A DNA stretch of 64,000 bases from Anaspis maculata (lineage: Eukaryota > Arthropoda > Insecta > Coleoptera > Scraptiidae). The notes beneath the pieces were generated by a model, which worked only from the letters and a program-made list of their open reading frames with translations, made no database searches and was not told where the DNA came from. Every line of letters starts with the position of its first letter. Position 1 is the first letter of the stretch. Made by a program: the position numbers and the translations under genes. Shown here piece after piece: positions 54,955 to 64,000 of the stretch. The stretch lies in contig OX421968.1 of assembly GCA_949128115.1 (NCBI GenBank), forward strand, positions 8,928,001 to 8,992,000, in the 5' to 3' direction.

Positions 54955-55617
54955 ATGCGGTACAACGACAGGGAGCTGGCAAGACTTGGCGAAAACAAGC
55001 CAGCACTTGAAGGAGTCCTGCAGCACATGAAGCCGCAAGGAAACGACTGGTCCGACTGGTATCAGCAGCCGTCGTTCAAAGAGCGCTACTTCAAACTCGT
55101 AGCGAACCTGTTGTTTTACTACCGAGTGAACGAACAAGAACCGCTGGGCGTGCTCGTTTTGGAAAATGCCCAGGTGGCTTATGAACGGCCGCACAAAGGA
55201 ATCCCGTTTGCTTTTTCCGTCACGTTTAAAGTAAACGATAGACACAAAGACAACGAATCCAAACACATTTTCTCATGTCGGTGCGATGCAGACGTCAACA
55301 AGTGGGTGTCTGCTTTGAAGATGCACTCATACGAATACTGGAGGTCGCAGTACATCATACTCAAGACGAAAATCAGCATGAAAACCGGACAGGATCCCGT
55401 CTTGGATTACATGAGGAACAAAGTGTCCGCTTTGGGGTTCACAGAAGAACTGACAAGTATTACTGCAACCAAAACCACCACAACCAAAAGCAAATCTACG
55501 TTTTACAGTCAGGTTGAAGCGACAGCTTCGTCGTTTTTTACCAGCTACACCCAAAATACTCAAGCTAAAGTGCAACAAAAATCAAACAGAAACGATGACA
55601 ACTTGATTGATTTATGA
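54955..55617 (+). CDS. Plekhj1: PLEKHJ1-like pleckstrin-homology protein
   Basis: A 220-residue open frame from an ATG in good context (CAAAATGC) to TGA. The start MRYNDRELARL and the FKERYFKLVANLLFYYRVNE segment (41-60), EPLGVLVLE (62-70), FAFSVTF (85-91), HIFSCRC (104-110), the invariant C-helix Trp in VNKWVSALKMHSYEYWRSQ (114-132) and the following GQDPVLDY are diagnostic of PLEKHJ1. This is a small PH-domain family, presumed to bind membranes or phosphoinositides; its detailed role is little known. Vertebrate members are about 150 residues. This one has insertions at 30-40 and 92-103 and a 50-60-residue Ser/Thr-rich tail ending NLIDL, which resembles a clathrin-box sequence. No intron interrupts the coding region. 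It converges on the HP1-like exon 305 bp downstream. No canonical AATAAA is seen in the 3' flank. Confidence 0.9.
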   Translation: MRYNDRELARLGENKPALEGVLQHMKPQGNDWSDWYQQPSFKERYFKLVANLLFYYRVNEQEPLGVLVLENAQVAYERPHKGIPFAFSVTFKVNDRHKDNESKHIFSCRCDADVNKWVSALKMHSYEYWRSQYIILKTKISMKTGQDPVLDYMRNKVSALGFTEELTSITATKTTTTKSKSTFYSQVEATASSFFTSYTQNTQAKVQQKSNRNDDNLIDL

Positions 55618-55921
55618 ATGGAACACTTGTGATTGTTGATTATTCACTGATCTCTCCTGACTTGATGACACGCTTGCCTTGTACTTTGCGTACCATACTG
55701 ATCCAAGACAATATAGGTAATTTTATATAAATATAATGATTAGTTGTAGTTAATTTTCAAATGTAATTTAAAGAAATTGAAAATATAATAGTACAAAATT
55801 AAAAATTCTTTCTGTAAAAATCATCAAGTTCATTGCAATCTTGACGTCAAATTCTTATAAAAATAATAGTGATAATGAAAAAAAACTGGGAAATCAATTC
55901 CAACATTTTCAAGCACGAGAC
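55618..55921. other. Convergent intergenic region
   Basis: About 300 bp of AT-rich sequence that must hold the 3' UTRs and polyadenylation sites of both convergent genes. Only ATATAATA-type variants of the signal are visible. Confidence 0.5.
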
Positions 55922-56302
55922 TTACTGCAACTTGACTATTACTTTTTTGAGTTTATACTCGTTACCGCCCACGGCAATCTCCTGGGGTTCACCCCATTCT
56001 ATGTGACTTTGGTAGAATTCGATTACCACTTTGGGACAGGTGAATCGGGCGCTGTTGGCAGGAACAAACTCTTCTTCGGGAGTACACCGGCTACAAACGT
56101 GGTCTGTAGCACTGCTCCACCTCATAAGGAACTTCATTTCACCCTCGATCATTTTAGCTCCGATGATTTTCTCTGGCTTCCTATTATTAGAAAGACCCTC
56201 AGGTTTTTGTCTGGGTTCTACGGAGAACGGATGTGGCTGGATGGGCCATAGCAACAGAGTCTCGGTGTCCGCATTTCTCAACGAGGGACGGAACCCCTTG
56301 AA
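55922..56302 (-). CDS. HP1/CBX-like chromoshadow-domain protein, last exon
   Basis: Chromoshadow domains dimerise heterochromatin protein 1 and bind PxVxL-type partners in the nucleus. On the minus strand, the CTGTTTACAG acceptor at 56303 opens a frame FKGFRPSLRNADTE... to a TAA at 55922, about 126 codons. The domain lies near residues 42-103: KPEKIIGAK, KFLMRW, FVPANSARFTCP, then KVVIEFYQSHIEW. This matches the HP1 pattern PE.IIGA....FL.KW......VpA..A...CP..VI.FYe..l.W, with an insertion of about 9 residues (HVCSRCTPE). Upstream exons with the chromodomain were not found within the next 1.5 kb and may lie further right or be absent. The sequence ..TTGCAGTAAG at the end could also act as a donor at GTAAG, but the domain is normally C-terminal, so the stop is preferred. 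Confidence 0.75.
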   Translation of the reverse strand, partial: FKGFRPSLRNADTETLLLWPIQPHPFSVEPRQKPEGLSNNRKPEKIIGAKMIEGEMKFLMRWSSATDHVCSRCTPEEEFVPANSARFTCPKVVIEFYQSHIEWGEPQEIAVGGNEYKLKKVIVKLQ

Positions 56303-57962
56303 CTGTAAACAGGAATCGTTTCGAATTCAAGAAGATGCATACATTTTCTATAACAGTTGTGAAATTGTTATAGAATAGTGCAAGAAAGAACTTTCAAACA
56401 CTTACAGCTGAAGAAACAAATATGACCTGTCATCATGAATTTCAAATTAAGCGCGCTAGAGAAAAACAACCAATAGGGACGCTGGAATTTCGAGCTTGCC
56501 GCTGAGGAAGCGATTGTGAATGCCTATCTTTTCACAAATTTCAATCTTTTTCTGAGTTATCATTAACAAAATCAGGAAGTAGCCTAGCTACACCACAATA
56601 CAAGCATCAAGACGTGATCATTGCTAGGTATTGCCTCAAATGAACATTGAACTAAAGAAAGTAGAAACATCAAATATCTGAGATGGTGAACAGAACAATT
56701 TCAGTCTTCTCAGTTGTAAAACCCTGCTGATTTATTTTATAGCCAAGAAAAGTTCTGAAATTCTGCTTAGATACCTACTTACTAAACATGACTTGAATGT
56801 CGAAAAGATCAAGCATAGGCCTATCAAAGAAATCAAATATTTTACGTTTGATCAGGAAATTGTTCCATTGGGATTAGAAAAAGAAGCCTGAGCCAATTTC
56901 TCAGAAAGAGTACTCATGCATATTAACTTCTACTTCAGCAAGGATAAGAAAAACTGAAACTAGAAAATCCGAAATATACAGTAATAATAATAAGCTTACT
57001 TTTAATGTTTTGGTGACACCTGATCCTGGCCTCGGTATACCTTCCTTGGTAACTGATGGCATGTTAAATATTGCGAGAGCAATCAGTGATCAATGTGGAA
57101 CTGGAATATGTATGATTGGATGTTAATTGCGACTTGATGGTGATGTGTGTGATCTTCGTTATTATGATCGTATAAATGGCGGGACTGTAAATCATGAACT
57201 TAGCCGCTAGAGTCTGGAGCCTGGCTACATCCTCACTTACCCCCTTCCCTTTCCGGTAGGTACGAAATTTGAATAAATATTCCAACATTTTCTTGAATAT
57301 GTTGAGAATAATTTCACATCTTTATGCACATTACATTAATTTGTTTGAACCAAACACAATTCAGAGCTTTGGAAAGTCTTTCTTTTGATCAACGCAGTAC
57401 TACCTATATGGACATCAACATCTAATATCTAATAGCGAATAGAGCAGAGGGTAGACGAGCATATTTTACTGTCATTTGGATTTTAATTGCTCATTCCATT
57501 CAACTCACTTGTGACGGTTTCTAGCCAAGTAGGTAGGTAGGTACCTACCTCTACTTATTCATCTCTTGTGTGATTTTCATTTTATATGTCAAGGCGAAAT
57601 GGAATGATAAAATAGTGAGCTTCTGACTCGCGAGATGGCGCTGAAACTTTTAAATAAATACAAATTCAACCAATACACTTGACCTAATTAGAGTTCTAAA
57701 ATTTTCGGAATGATTGAATTCTCGAAAAAAAAACGAAAAATTGGGAAATTTTCGAAAAAATTCATTTGAAGGTATTTACTACTTCAAATACGAGAGTAGA
57801 TTTTATTTTGTTGTATTGTTTATTTTATATATACATGAGTTTTACGAAATATCTTTACCGATAGATTGTAAAATAGTCCACAGCTGTCGAATAAAAAAAA
57901 AAGCGAGAGAAGAGCACGAGGTGAGTTTTTGAGTCTTCGAAAAATTGAAATAGGACGGCTGG
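56303..57962. other. Probable intron or 5' region of the HP1-like gene
   Basis: No complete exon recognised. A minus-strand frame at 57230-57290 (LEYLFKFRTYRKGKG before a GTAAGTGAGG donor) recalls the YLxKxxxY core of chromodomains, but is too short to call. TAGGTAGGTAGGTACCTACC at 57530 is a simple repeat typical of this genome. Confidence 0.4.
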
Positions 57963-57971
57963 TGACGTCAC

Positions 57972-58317
57972 TACTGCTTATCTCCATCCCTACTCCTCTC
58001 ACCAGTTTCACCGCGACACTCGGCATGCTGTGTTCGTTCCACGCGCAGCGCTTATGAAAGCAGCTATGACGTATTGTTGGACATGTTTCTTGTAGTTTGC
58101 TCCATATCTTGATTTTAATTTGTATCATATAAATTTAAATTTATATGTATTTTAGTCTGTCTATATCAAAATTTTATTTACATCATTTTATTTATGTGTA
58201 TATATATGTATTAACTTCTACTTGACACGTTCTACGTCCTCTATAGGATATTTTTTGTGACTGTACTACACTGTACACAAAATGGAACAAATAAATGAAT
58301 AAATGAAAAAAAAAAAA
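57972..58317 (+). mobile_element. 5'-truncated retroposon with poly(A), TSD TGACGTCAC
   Basis: Ends with AATAAATGAATAAATG followed by a 12-A tail. Flanked by the same 9 bp TGACGTCAC (57963-57971 and 58318-58326). The body has the look of a LINE 3' UTR (GACTGTACTACACTGTACAC). No ORF. The 9-mer contains the palindromic CRE core, so a chance match is a little more likely than for a random 9-mer. Confidence 0.7.
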
Positions 58318-58326
58318 TGACGTCAC

Positions 58327-59657
58327 GCAAATTTTTCAAATCGCTGTAACAAATATAGATGCATTAAAAAGCTAAGTTTTTCATCTCAAAATGGGTTTAC
58401 TGATGTGTGGGTAGGTACTTGATAGCGCAGCCATGGTAAAATCTCAAAACGGCACCAGTGTCCATGCACCCTATTCCGCAGATCCTTTCCCTTTCGAATC
58501 TCTACCGAGACATCATCCTTTTATCCAAACCAACAAAGATACCGACACCGAGCCAAGCAATGCTTATATGTTATAGTAGGTACAGAAAATAAGTAATTTG
58601 CTTATTGAATATTTACTTTTTCATTTTTTATTATTCCTCACGAACTTTTGTTTTTCTAATTCCCCCCCCCCAAAAAAACAAATTTTCCCGAGCCTTATTG
58701 GGAAAAGAACGAAAAAAGTTTTTTCCCAAACTTTCCGGGTTTTTTCCCGCCTTTAGAACTCTAGACCCAATTTAGAAAATTAAGTAATCTTGAACTTGAC
58801 AAATGAACGTGCTCAGAGGTGGTTTTCCACATTTTGAGAATGACTTGAACAGAAATTCACCATTCAGGTCTCTTTGGAAAGCTACAAGGAGGTATTTTGG
58901 TTTGAGCCAGTAGACATTTCAAAGTTCAAAAATATTTTTTTCAAAATTTGATTTTTTTTGGATTTTGAAAATGTCTATAGGCTCTATATAGGCTCAAACC
59001 AGAAGTACCTACCGCCTTGTAAGTACTTTGGCGTATACTAACCGAGCGGTCACGTCAAGGGAAAAATGGTGAAACGGAGGAAGTCACCGCAAGGGCGCTA
59101 ATGAGCTAGTACCTACCTACTAGGGAACCTAATTATCACGCGACCGGTCGGCCGGCGTAAGGGTACCGCATTCTGGCCGAGCGTTTGTTTACCGATCGGC
59201 CTCACGGAGTTAGGGACTGACGTCTGTCGGCCTCACGGAAGGCCATAGGCGTCCGTCTCAACGGGCTCTAGCTGTCAAGAGCGTGTTTATTTTGGATTTA
59301 GGTGTACAAATTCGTGTGAGGGGTGGATATGACTTGCCCGATGAGTTTCAAAACACGTCTTTTATGCCGCTACATGAATGAAATTTTCATGTATGTTCGG
59401 TTGCGGACATCAAGCAACAGCACCGGACCCCGCAAATTTCCTTTCTTCTCCGCTCATGATAAATTTTGACACATAGCTGAATTTTAGCCCCTCCCATCGG
59501 CCCTTAGCAACGGATGATTGCGTAACCCTTGTACAGCCAAAGCTGTCGATAATCTAGCAACCCTAAGTACCTACTCGATGCGCCCATAAACACTCAATAA
59601 AAAATTTGAAAAAAAAAATTAAAAAAAAGTTCCATTAAAACGGGTTCAAGTATAATA
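58327..59657. other. Mostly unassigned DNA with one MITE core
   Basis: 58862-59030 matches the centre of the GGACGGAG family. 59130-59280 is a GC-richer patch (GCGACCGGTCGGCCGGCG, CGGCCTCACGGA twice). 59385-59470 has a frame CMFGCGHQATAPD that only loosely recalls a Cys-rich finger. Nothing firm. Confidence 0.4.
58862..59030. mobile_element. GGACGGAG MITE, central fragment
   Basis: GGTCTCTTTGGAAAGCTACAAGG and AAACCAGAAGTACCTACC pair imperfectly around a poly-T/A loop. Outer 70 bp on each side absent. Confidence 0.7.
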
Positions 59658-59659
59658 TA

Positions 59660-60850
59660 CAGGGTGTCTACGGTTTAAGTGCTCTAACTGTAGAGTTGTA
59701 TTCTTTGGCCAAATGCAAGAAAATTTTTCCTATAATTTTTTTTTCGGGCCTCAGTTTCCAAGTTACAGGGCTGTTCAGTCAAAAAATTAGAAGAAAAAAT
59801 TGCTAAGTTATTTTTCAATAGATTATCTAGTAATTAAAGTATCACTGAACAAAAGCAATCATTTCTAATAAGTATTCTTTTCAGTTATTTTGATACTTTC
59901 GATAATACTGCAAAAGTCTCATCAGTCAATTTATTGTTATGATCGAATTTCATGTTTTTTAGCATAAAATGCCGTTTTTCTCGAAAATGGTTGACTTTGG
60001 AGCTTTGGAACAGGAGTACCTTTTTTGCTTAGAATTATCCGGGAAATCAGAAAAGATTGATTTTATCTCAGTGGCGTGTAGATAACCGGGGTTAATTAGT
60101 GAGTAACCCTAATATCTACGTCACTGGTTTTTCAACAAAGTGATGGTGAACCCTAAATGAAAGCTAACTAATAGTTACTACGTTTCCATGGAGAATTGAA
60201 ATCGATTTGAAAACGGTATCGGGATTGAATACGGAAGTGTTCACATGAGTGGTTCGAACTCGGTATTCAAATCGATTTGAATTCTGTTTACATATCTGTC
60301 ATGTAAGTCTAACCCTAACCTAAAACTATCCCAACCTAACGTATCAAAGAAAGTGCAAATACTCTGCAAACTGCAAGTGTGCAGAAGGCAGAAGTGCAGA
60401 CAACAGGTGCAAGTATGAATGCGACCCTCGATGCGACCAGAACAGCGGTTTTACTCATTGCTATGTGTCAGTTTCTGTTTGTTTGTTGATGTTTCGATCC
60501 AATCCGATTGTGTTTCCATGAGTAATTTCGATCCGATCCCGATACGATCCCAGAATTTGCCGAATCGACCTTGAAACTCAAATCGATTTGGATACAGTTC
60601 TGCAAGTGTTTACATTCAGTTTCCAATCCCGATACCGTTTTCAAATCGATTTCAATTCTCCATGGAAACGTAGTAAGTGTATCAATCGTACCAAGTTTCG
60701 TTTTCGTGAAAATAGTATAGTTACTAAGTTATAGCAAAAAAAGATTTTTTTCTAATTTTTTGACACCTGCTTGGAAACTGAAGCCCGAAAAAAAAATTAT
60801 AATGACCATTTTCTTGCATTTGGCCAAAATATGTGGCCAAAAACACCCTG
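59660..60850. mobile_element. CAGGGTGTC foldback, copy 2, interrupted
   Basis: Starts TA-CAGGGTGTCTACGGTTTAAG as in 3683-4412, and keeps the same internal order (CAGTTTCCAAGTTACAGGG, the CAGTGGCGTGTAGATAACC hairpin). The right end is diverged (GGCCAAAAACACCCTG-TA). The right arm is split by the TACTACG element 60176-60675. Confidence 0.8.
60176..60675. mobile_element. TACTACG element, copy 2, TSD AGT with empty site
   Basis: TACTACGTTTCCATGG and complement ends, flanked by AGT (60173-60175, 60676-60678). The homologous uninterrupted stretch in 3683-4412, read in reverse complement near 3880, has AATAGTCTATCAATAG, which shows the pre-insertion site with a single AGT. Shares its interior with 19496-20068. 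Confidence 0.92.
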
Positions 60851-60913
60851 TATACTGTGTGTTTTTCGAAAACCGCACCCAGCCAATAACGTTTTCTCTA
60901 TGGGATACATATA

Positions 60914-61646
60914 CAGGCTGGTCCAGATTATAGTAGCAATAATAAATTCGATGCTCCATCGAAAACTAGGTCGACATGCATAATTTAATTTTTTTCCAAA
61001 ACGCTTCCTAAGGGAGATAGAGCCCTTCAAAGTTGAGTTTTTAAAATCTTTTTTTTGCAATAACTCTCAAGTCATTGAAGCGATTTTGACCAAATTTGAT
61101 ACAAATGCTTACGAAATAGATACCCATCACTTGACTTAGATAACTTTTGTCGAAATTGTGCAGTGGCATAAATACGGGGAATTGTTCAACTTCTCCCACC
61201 CTATTTTCTACGCCACTGGATATTTTTAAAAAATTATACTTTTTTTAATTTTTTGTTCAGTTTAGAAAAAAACAGTTACTCTTGTGAAATTTTGATTAGC
61301 GGCTAGATATTCGAGATATTTGGGTTTTAAACTTTGGAAAACATCTCGAAATCGCCACTTTCAAGAGCCCAAATTGTTTTTCTCTGAAAACGCCTCGTTT
61401 CTTAGCAAAAAATGGCAGTAAATCAACTTAAGTGACCTAGACAACTTATTCCGGTTGAGGAATCATGAGTTTTCTTGGATTTTAATTTGTAGGCCTTTGA
61501 AAGTCGCGATTTCGAGGCGTTTTTCAAAGTTTCAAACCCAAATATCTCGGAAATGAAGCCTCTAATCAAAATTTTACAAGAGTAACTTTTTTTTTCTAAA
61601 TTGAACAAGGAATTCAAAAAAAGTATAATTTTCCAAAAAATATATA
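60914..61646. mobile_element. CAGGCTGGTCC foldback, related to 41839-42614
   Basis: Starts TA-CAGGCTGGTCCAGATTATAG. Shares CATCGAAAACTAGGTCGACATG and CAAAACGCTTCCTAAG with the 41.8-kb copy. Contains the CAGTGGCATAAATACGGGG...CTACGCCACTGG insert at 61161-61220. The right part is broken by the following CAGGGTG element. Confidence 0.7.
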
Positions 61647-62174
61647 CAGGGTGTTTCATGACTTATACGACATAGCTCAAGGATAGATCCAGTTTTTTGA
61701 GGCGGATCCGGATCTGGCTTCGAAATTTTTCTAAGATCCTGCGTTTCAAAGTTACAGGGTGATTTATGTATTTTGGTCAAAACTTTGATAGGTCATAACT
61801 TTGGAGCAAATGAATGGAATCGAATGAAATTTGACAGGAAATGTCTCTCACCACGAACAATCACAATGACCAACAAGATATGAAAAAATCCAGGGCCGGA
61901 CTAAACAAAATGGCCCCCATCAATTCTTGGGGCAAAAAAGCCATTTTCGCATCGAATTCCTGGCAAAATGCCATTGTATTTGGAAAGATGAGAAAAAATG
62001 CTACAGAATCAGCTATCCAATACGAACGGCACACCTCAGTAGGTTTAGTAAAAAAATAAAATAAAAAAAATTGAAAATTTTAATAGCGATATTTCCTGAA
62101 TGATTTGAGATAATTCATCGCAATTACTACTTTTCAAACAGGAAACGAGCAACATTTAAAAAAAATCAAAACTT

Positions 62175-62495
62175 CTAACAATAGGTGATAAATACATTAC
62201 ATGTTATTAACAAATGGTTTTCAAAATACCCTCCCCCAACTTCGACGCATTTTCCACATCTCGTCACTAAATGTCTAGTGGCTTTTCGAATGGTTGGTGT
62301 ATTGTTCCGCGTTTCATTAGCAGCTGCAATGATCTTTTCTCTACAATCCTTCCTGGTATTCATTTTCGTCTTGTAGACCTCTAGATCTTTCATGCGGCCC
62401 CATACATAGTAATCTAGGACTGTGAGATCAGGAGATCTGGGAGCCAAGAATGAGGACCCCCGCGACCAATCCAGCGATGGGGGTATTCTGCATCC
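62175..62495 (-). pseudogene. Mariner-like transposase C-terminus, left arm
   Basis: Minus strand, stop at 62175. APRSPDLTVLDYYVWGRMKD contains the SPDLTxLDyy block with the third catalytic acidic residue as Asp. It continues KTKMNTRKDCREKI, then RKATRHLVTRCGKCVEVGGG and YFENHL, the family's C-terminal signature. The N-terminal two thirds, including the first two catalytic residues, are absent. Confidence 0.85.
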
Positions 62496-63042
62496 AAGTA
62501 TTCTCTGGCGTTTGATGGAAAATTAAGACAATGCTCCAATTGCATTCTGATGTAGAATTGTTCTTCTTGCTAATCATAAATCTCCATAATTATGTGCCTG
62601 TTGTTTCGGGGCCTGTTCAAATTGCCATATTTTGGGAAGTAGAGCAGCTGCAGACACCGGCACCTCTCTAATTGAGGCTTAGATTTAGGGCTTATTTCCA
62701 CAAAAAAAAAGAATTGTATTGGTTGAACGGTTTATGAGAAAATCACGCCGAGATGTTTTAGCTGGGATGCACTGTCTTGGGTATTGAAGTAAAAAATGAA
62801 AAAGGACCTACCTTGTGACGTCCAGCGCCGTGAGATGGAGAGAGCGCTCTCTGTGCATGGTCCGCTGATGTCCAGCGCGTCACGGTAGGGTAGGTTGTGG
62901 GTTGAAAAATGGAGTGATACACAATAACAATAATGAGAAGTCCTAAATCGCCCTCGCACAACGCGGGTGGCGAAACGGAACCGAGGAGAAACGAAAAACA
63001 TGAAGAGAACCCTCAAAACTGAAACTGAAAAATTCCCACTTA

Positions 63043-63589
63043 TGGGCACACAAAAACCCTCATGCCACGGTACAAAAGAACTCTCAGCGGAGGTTTTCAC
63101 TGAATTTGTGGTGCGGAGTGGTTGACGACACTTCAATTGGGCTACATTTCTTTGAGGAACGGCTGACGGGGAAAGGCTATCTAAACTTCCTCCAAAATGT
63201 TTTGCCTATTTTCAACAAAATGCACCGCCTCATTTTTAATTAAACGTCAGAGAACACTTGTACGCAGAATACCCCCATGGCTGGATTGGTCGCGGGGGTT
63301 CTCATTCCTGGCTCCCAGATCTCCTGATCTCACAGTCCTAGATTACTAAGTATGGGGCCGCATGAAAGATCTAGAGGTCTACAAGACGGAAATGAATACC
63401 AGGGAGGATTGTAGAGAAAAGATCATTGCAGCTGCTAATGAAACGCGGAACAATACACCAACCATTCGAAAAGCCACCAGACATTTAGTGACGAGATGTG
63501 GAAAATGCGTCAAAGTTGGGGGAGGGTATTTTGAAAACCATTTGTTAATAACATGTAATGTATTTATCACCTTTTGTTCGGAGTTTTGA
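63043..63589 (+). pseudogene. Mariner-like transposase C-terminal half, right arm
   Basis: From 63043 the frame reads WAHKNPHATVQKNSQRRFSL, then LWCGVVDDTSIGLHFFEERL and GYLNFLQNVLP, the conserved middle of the catalytic domain, to a stop near 63240. After a gap (the second-Asp block is degraded), it resumes with SFLAPRSPDLTVLDY, where a stop replaces the second Tyr seen in the left arm. It then runs KDLEVYKTEMNTRED to YFENHL and a stop at 63589. Longer than the left-arm copy. Confidence 0.85.
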
Positions 63590-64000
63590 TTTTTTTTTCC
63601 AAATGTTGCTCCTTTCCTGTTTGAAAAGTAGTAATTGCGATGAATTATCTCAAATCATTCAGGAAATATCGCTATTAAAATTTTCAATTTTTTTTATTTT
63701 ATTTTTTTACCAAACCTTCTGAGGTGTGCCGTTCGTATTGGATAGCTGATTCTGTACCATTTTTTCTCAACTTTCCAAATACAATGGCCTTTTTTAGGAA
63801 TCCGATGCGAAAATGGCTTTTTTGCCCCAAGAATTGATGGGGGCCATTTTTTTTAGTCCAGCCCTGGATTTTTTCATGCCTTGTTGGTCATTGTGATTGT
63901 TCGTGGTAAGAGACATTTCTTGTCAAATTTCATTCGATTCCATTCATTTGCTCCAAAGTTATGACCTATCAAAGTTTTGATCAAAATACATAAATCACCC

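Larger units (their letters stand above)
61647..64000. mobile_element. Concentric foldback with transposase ends in both arms, runs off the window
   Basis: Outer start TA-CAGGGTGTTTCATG at 61645. Inner start TA-CAGGGTGATTTATG at 61753. The inner left arm (61755-about 62495) is complementary to about 63255-64000, where the window ends in CATAAATCACCC, three bases short of the inner terminus. Each arm carries the 3' part of a mariner-like transposase pointing outward. The central 62496-63040 is unpaired. Confidence 0.85.

Noticed and set aside
57064..57288. Chromodomain exon for the HP1-like gene (LEYLFKFRTY)
   Set aside because: Only about 10 residues resemble the domain core; the Trp-Glu-Pro motif and flanking strands are missing.
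59385..59470. Cys-containing frame CMFGCGHQATAPD as a THAP finger
   Set aside because: Spacing and following residues do not match the C2CH pattern, and the frame is short.
62732..63136. 134-codon minus-strand ORF
   Set aside because: It overlaps the plus-strand transposase similarity from 63043 and has no domain of its own.
1..64000. tRNA, rRNA, CRISPR arrays, bacterial operons
   Set aside because: No cloverleaf boxes, rRNA cores or regularly spaced direct repeats were seen; the sequence is eukaryotic repeat-rich DNA.

Overview
This is eukaryotic, AT-rich, repeat-dense DNA, almost certainly from an insect. The signs are GT-AG introns, a pleckstrin-homology gene of the PLEKHJ1 family, an HP1-type chromoshadow exon, THAP and BEN domain fragments, and many hAT, Tc1/mariner, LINE and Penelope-like relics. 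Frequent TAGGTA/TACCTAC runs fit a hemipteran or lepidopteran genome, but the sequence does not settle the order.

Only one small island looks like ordinary host coding DNA (about 54.2-56.3 kb): a complete intronless-looking PLEKHJ1-like gene (54955-55617, +), a convergent last exon of an HP1/CBX-like gene (55922-56302, -), a possible divergent 67-codon ORF (54463-54666, -) and a THAP zinc-finger fragment (near 54.25 kb). A possible two-exon mini-gene sits at 1561-1830.

Nearly everything else is transposons nested in transposons. From left to right: a host repeat split by concentric foldback elements (2.1-6.4 kb); two adjacent hAT-type elements with exact 8-bp target duplications, the second 4.1 kb long and itself host to a LINE and foldbacks (7.2-12.2 kb); a scatter of hairpin MITEs (13-24 kb); a THAP-bearing dispersed repeat (26.6-27.4 kb, inverted copy at 44.6-45.5 kb); a tandem array of about 260-bp units (27.9-29.1 kb); a tandem-unit foldback and a LINE 3' end (31-33 kb); mariner- and Tc1-type transposase pseudogenes (33.7 and 35-36 kb); an 8.3-kb ACCGGTT-ended element packed with long palindromes (37.8-46.1 kb); an AGTAGT-ended element containing a broken BEN-domain gene (46.3-48.5 kb); more hAT and hairpin elements (49.5-53.7 kb); and foldbacks to the end, the last carrying transposase 3' ends in both arms (61.6-64 kb).

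The main unusual observation is that many palindromic elements are built as concentric shells. Each shell has TA just outside its terminal repeat. Where one shell encloses another, removing the inner one leaves a perfect or near-perfect dyad with TA at its exact centre. At least eight such centre-TA nestings are visible. This suggests either that mariner-type foldback elements insert at the dyad TA of other foldbacks, or that they grow outward by inverted duplication. Paralogous empty sites inside the window support several of the boundaries.
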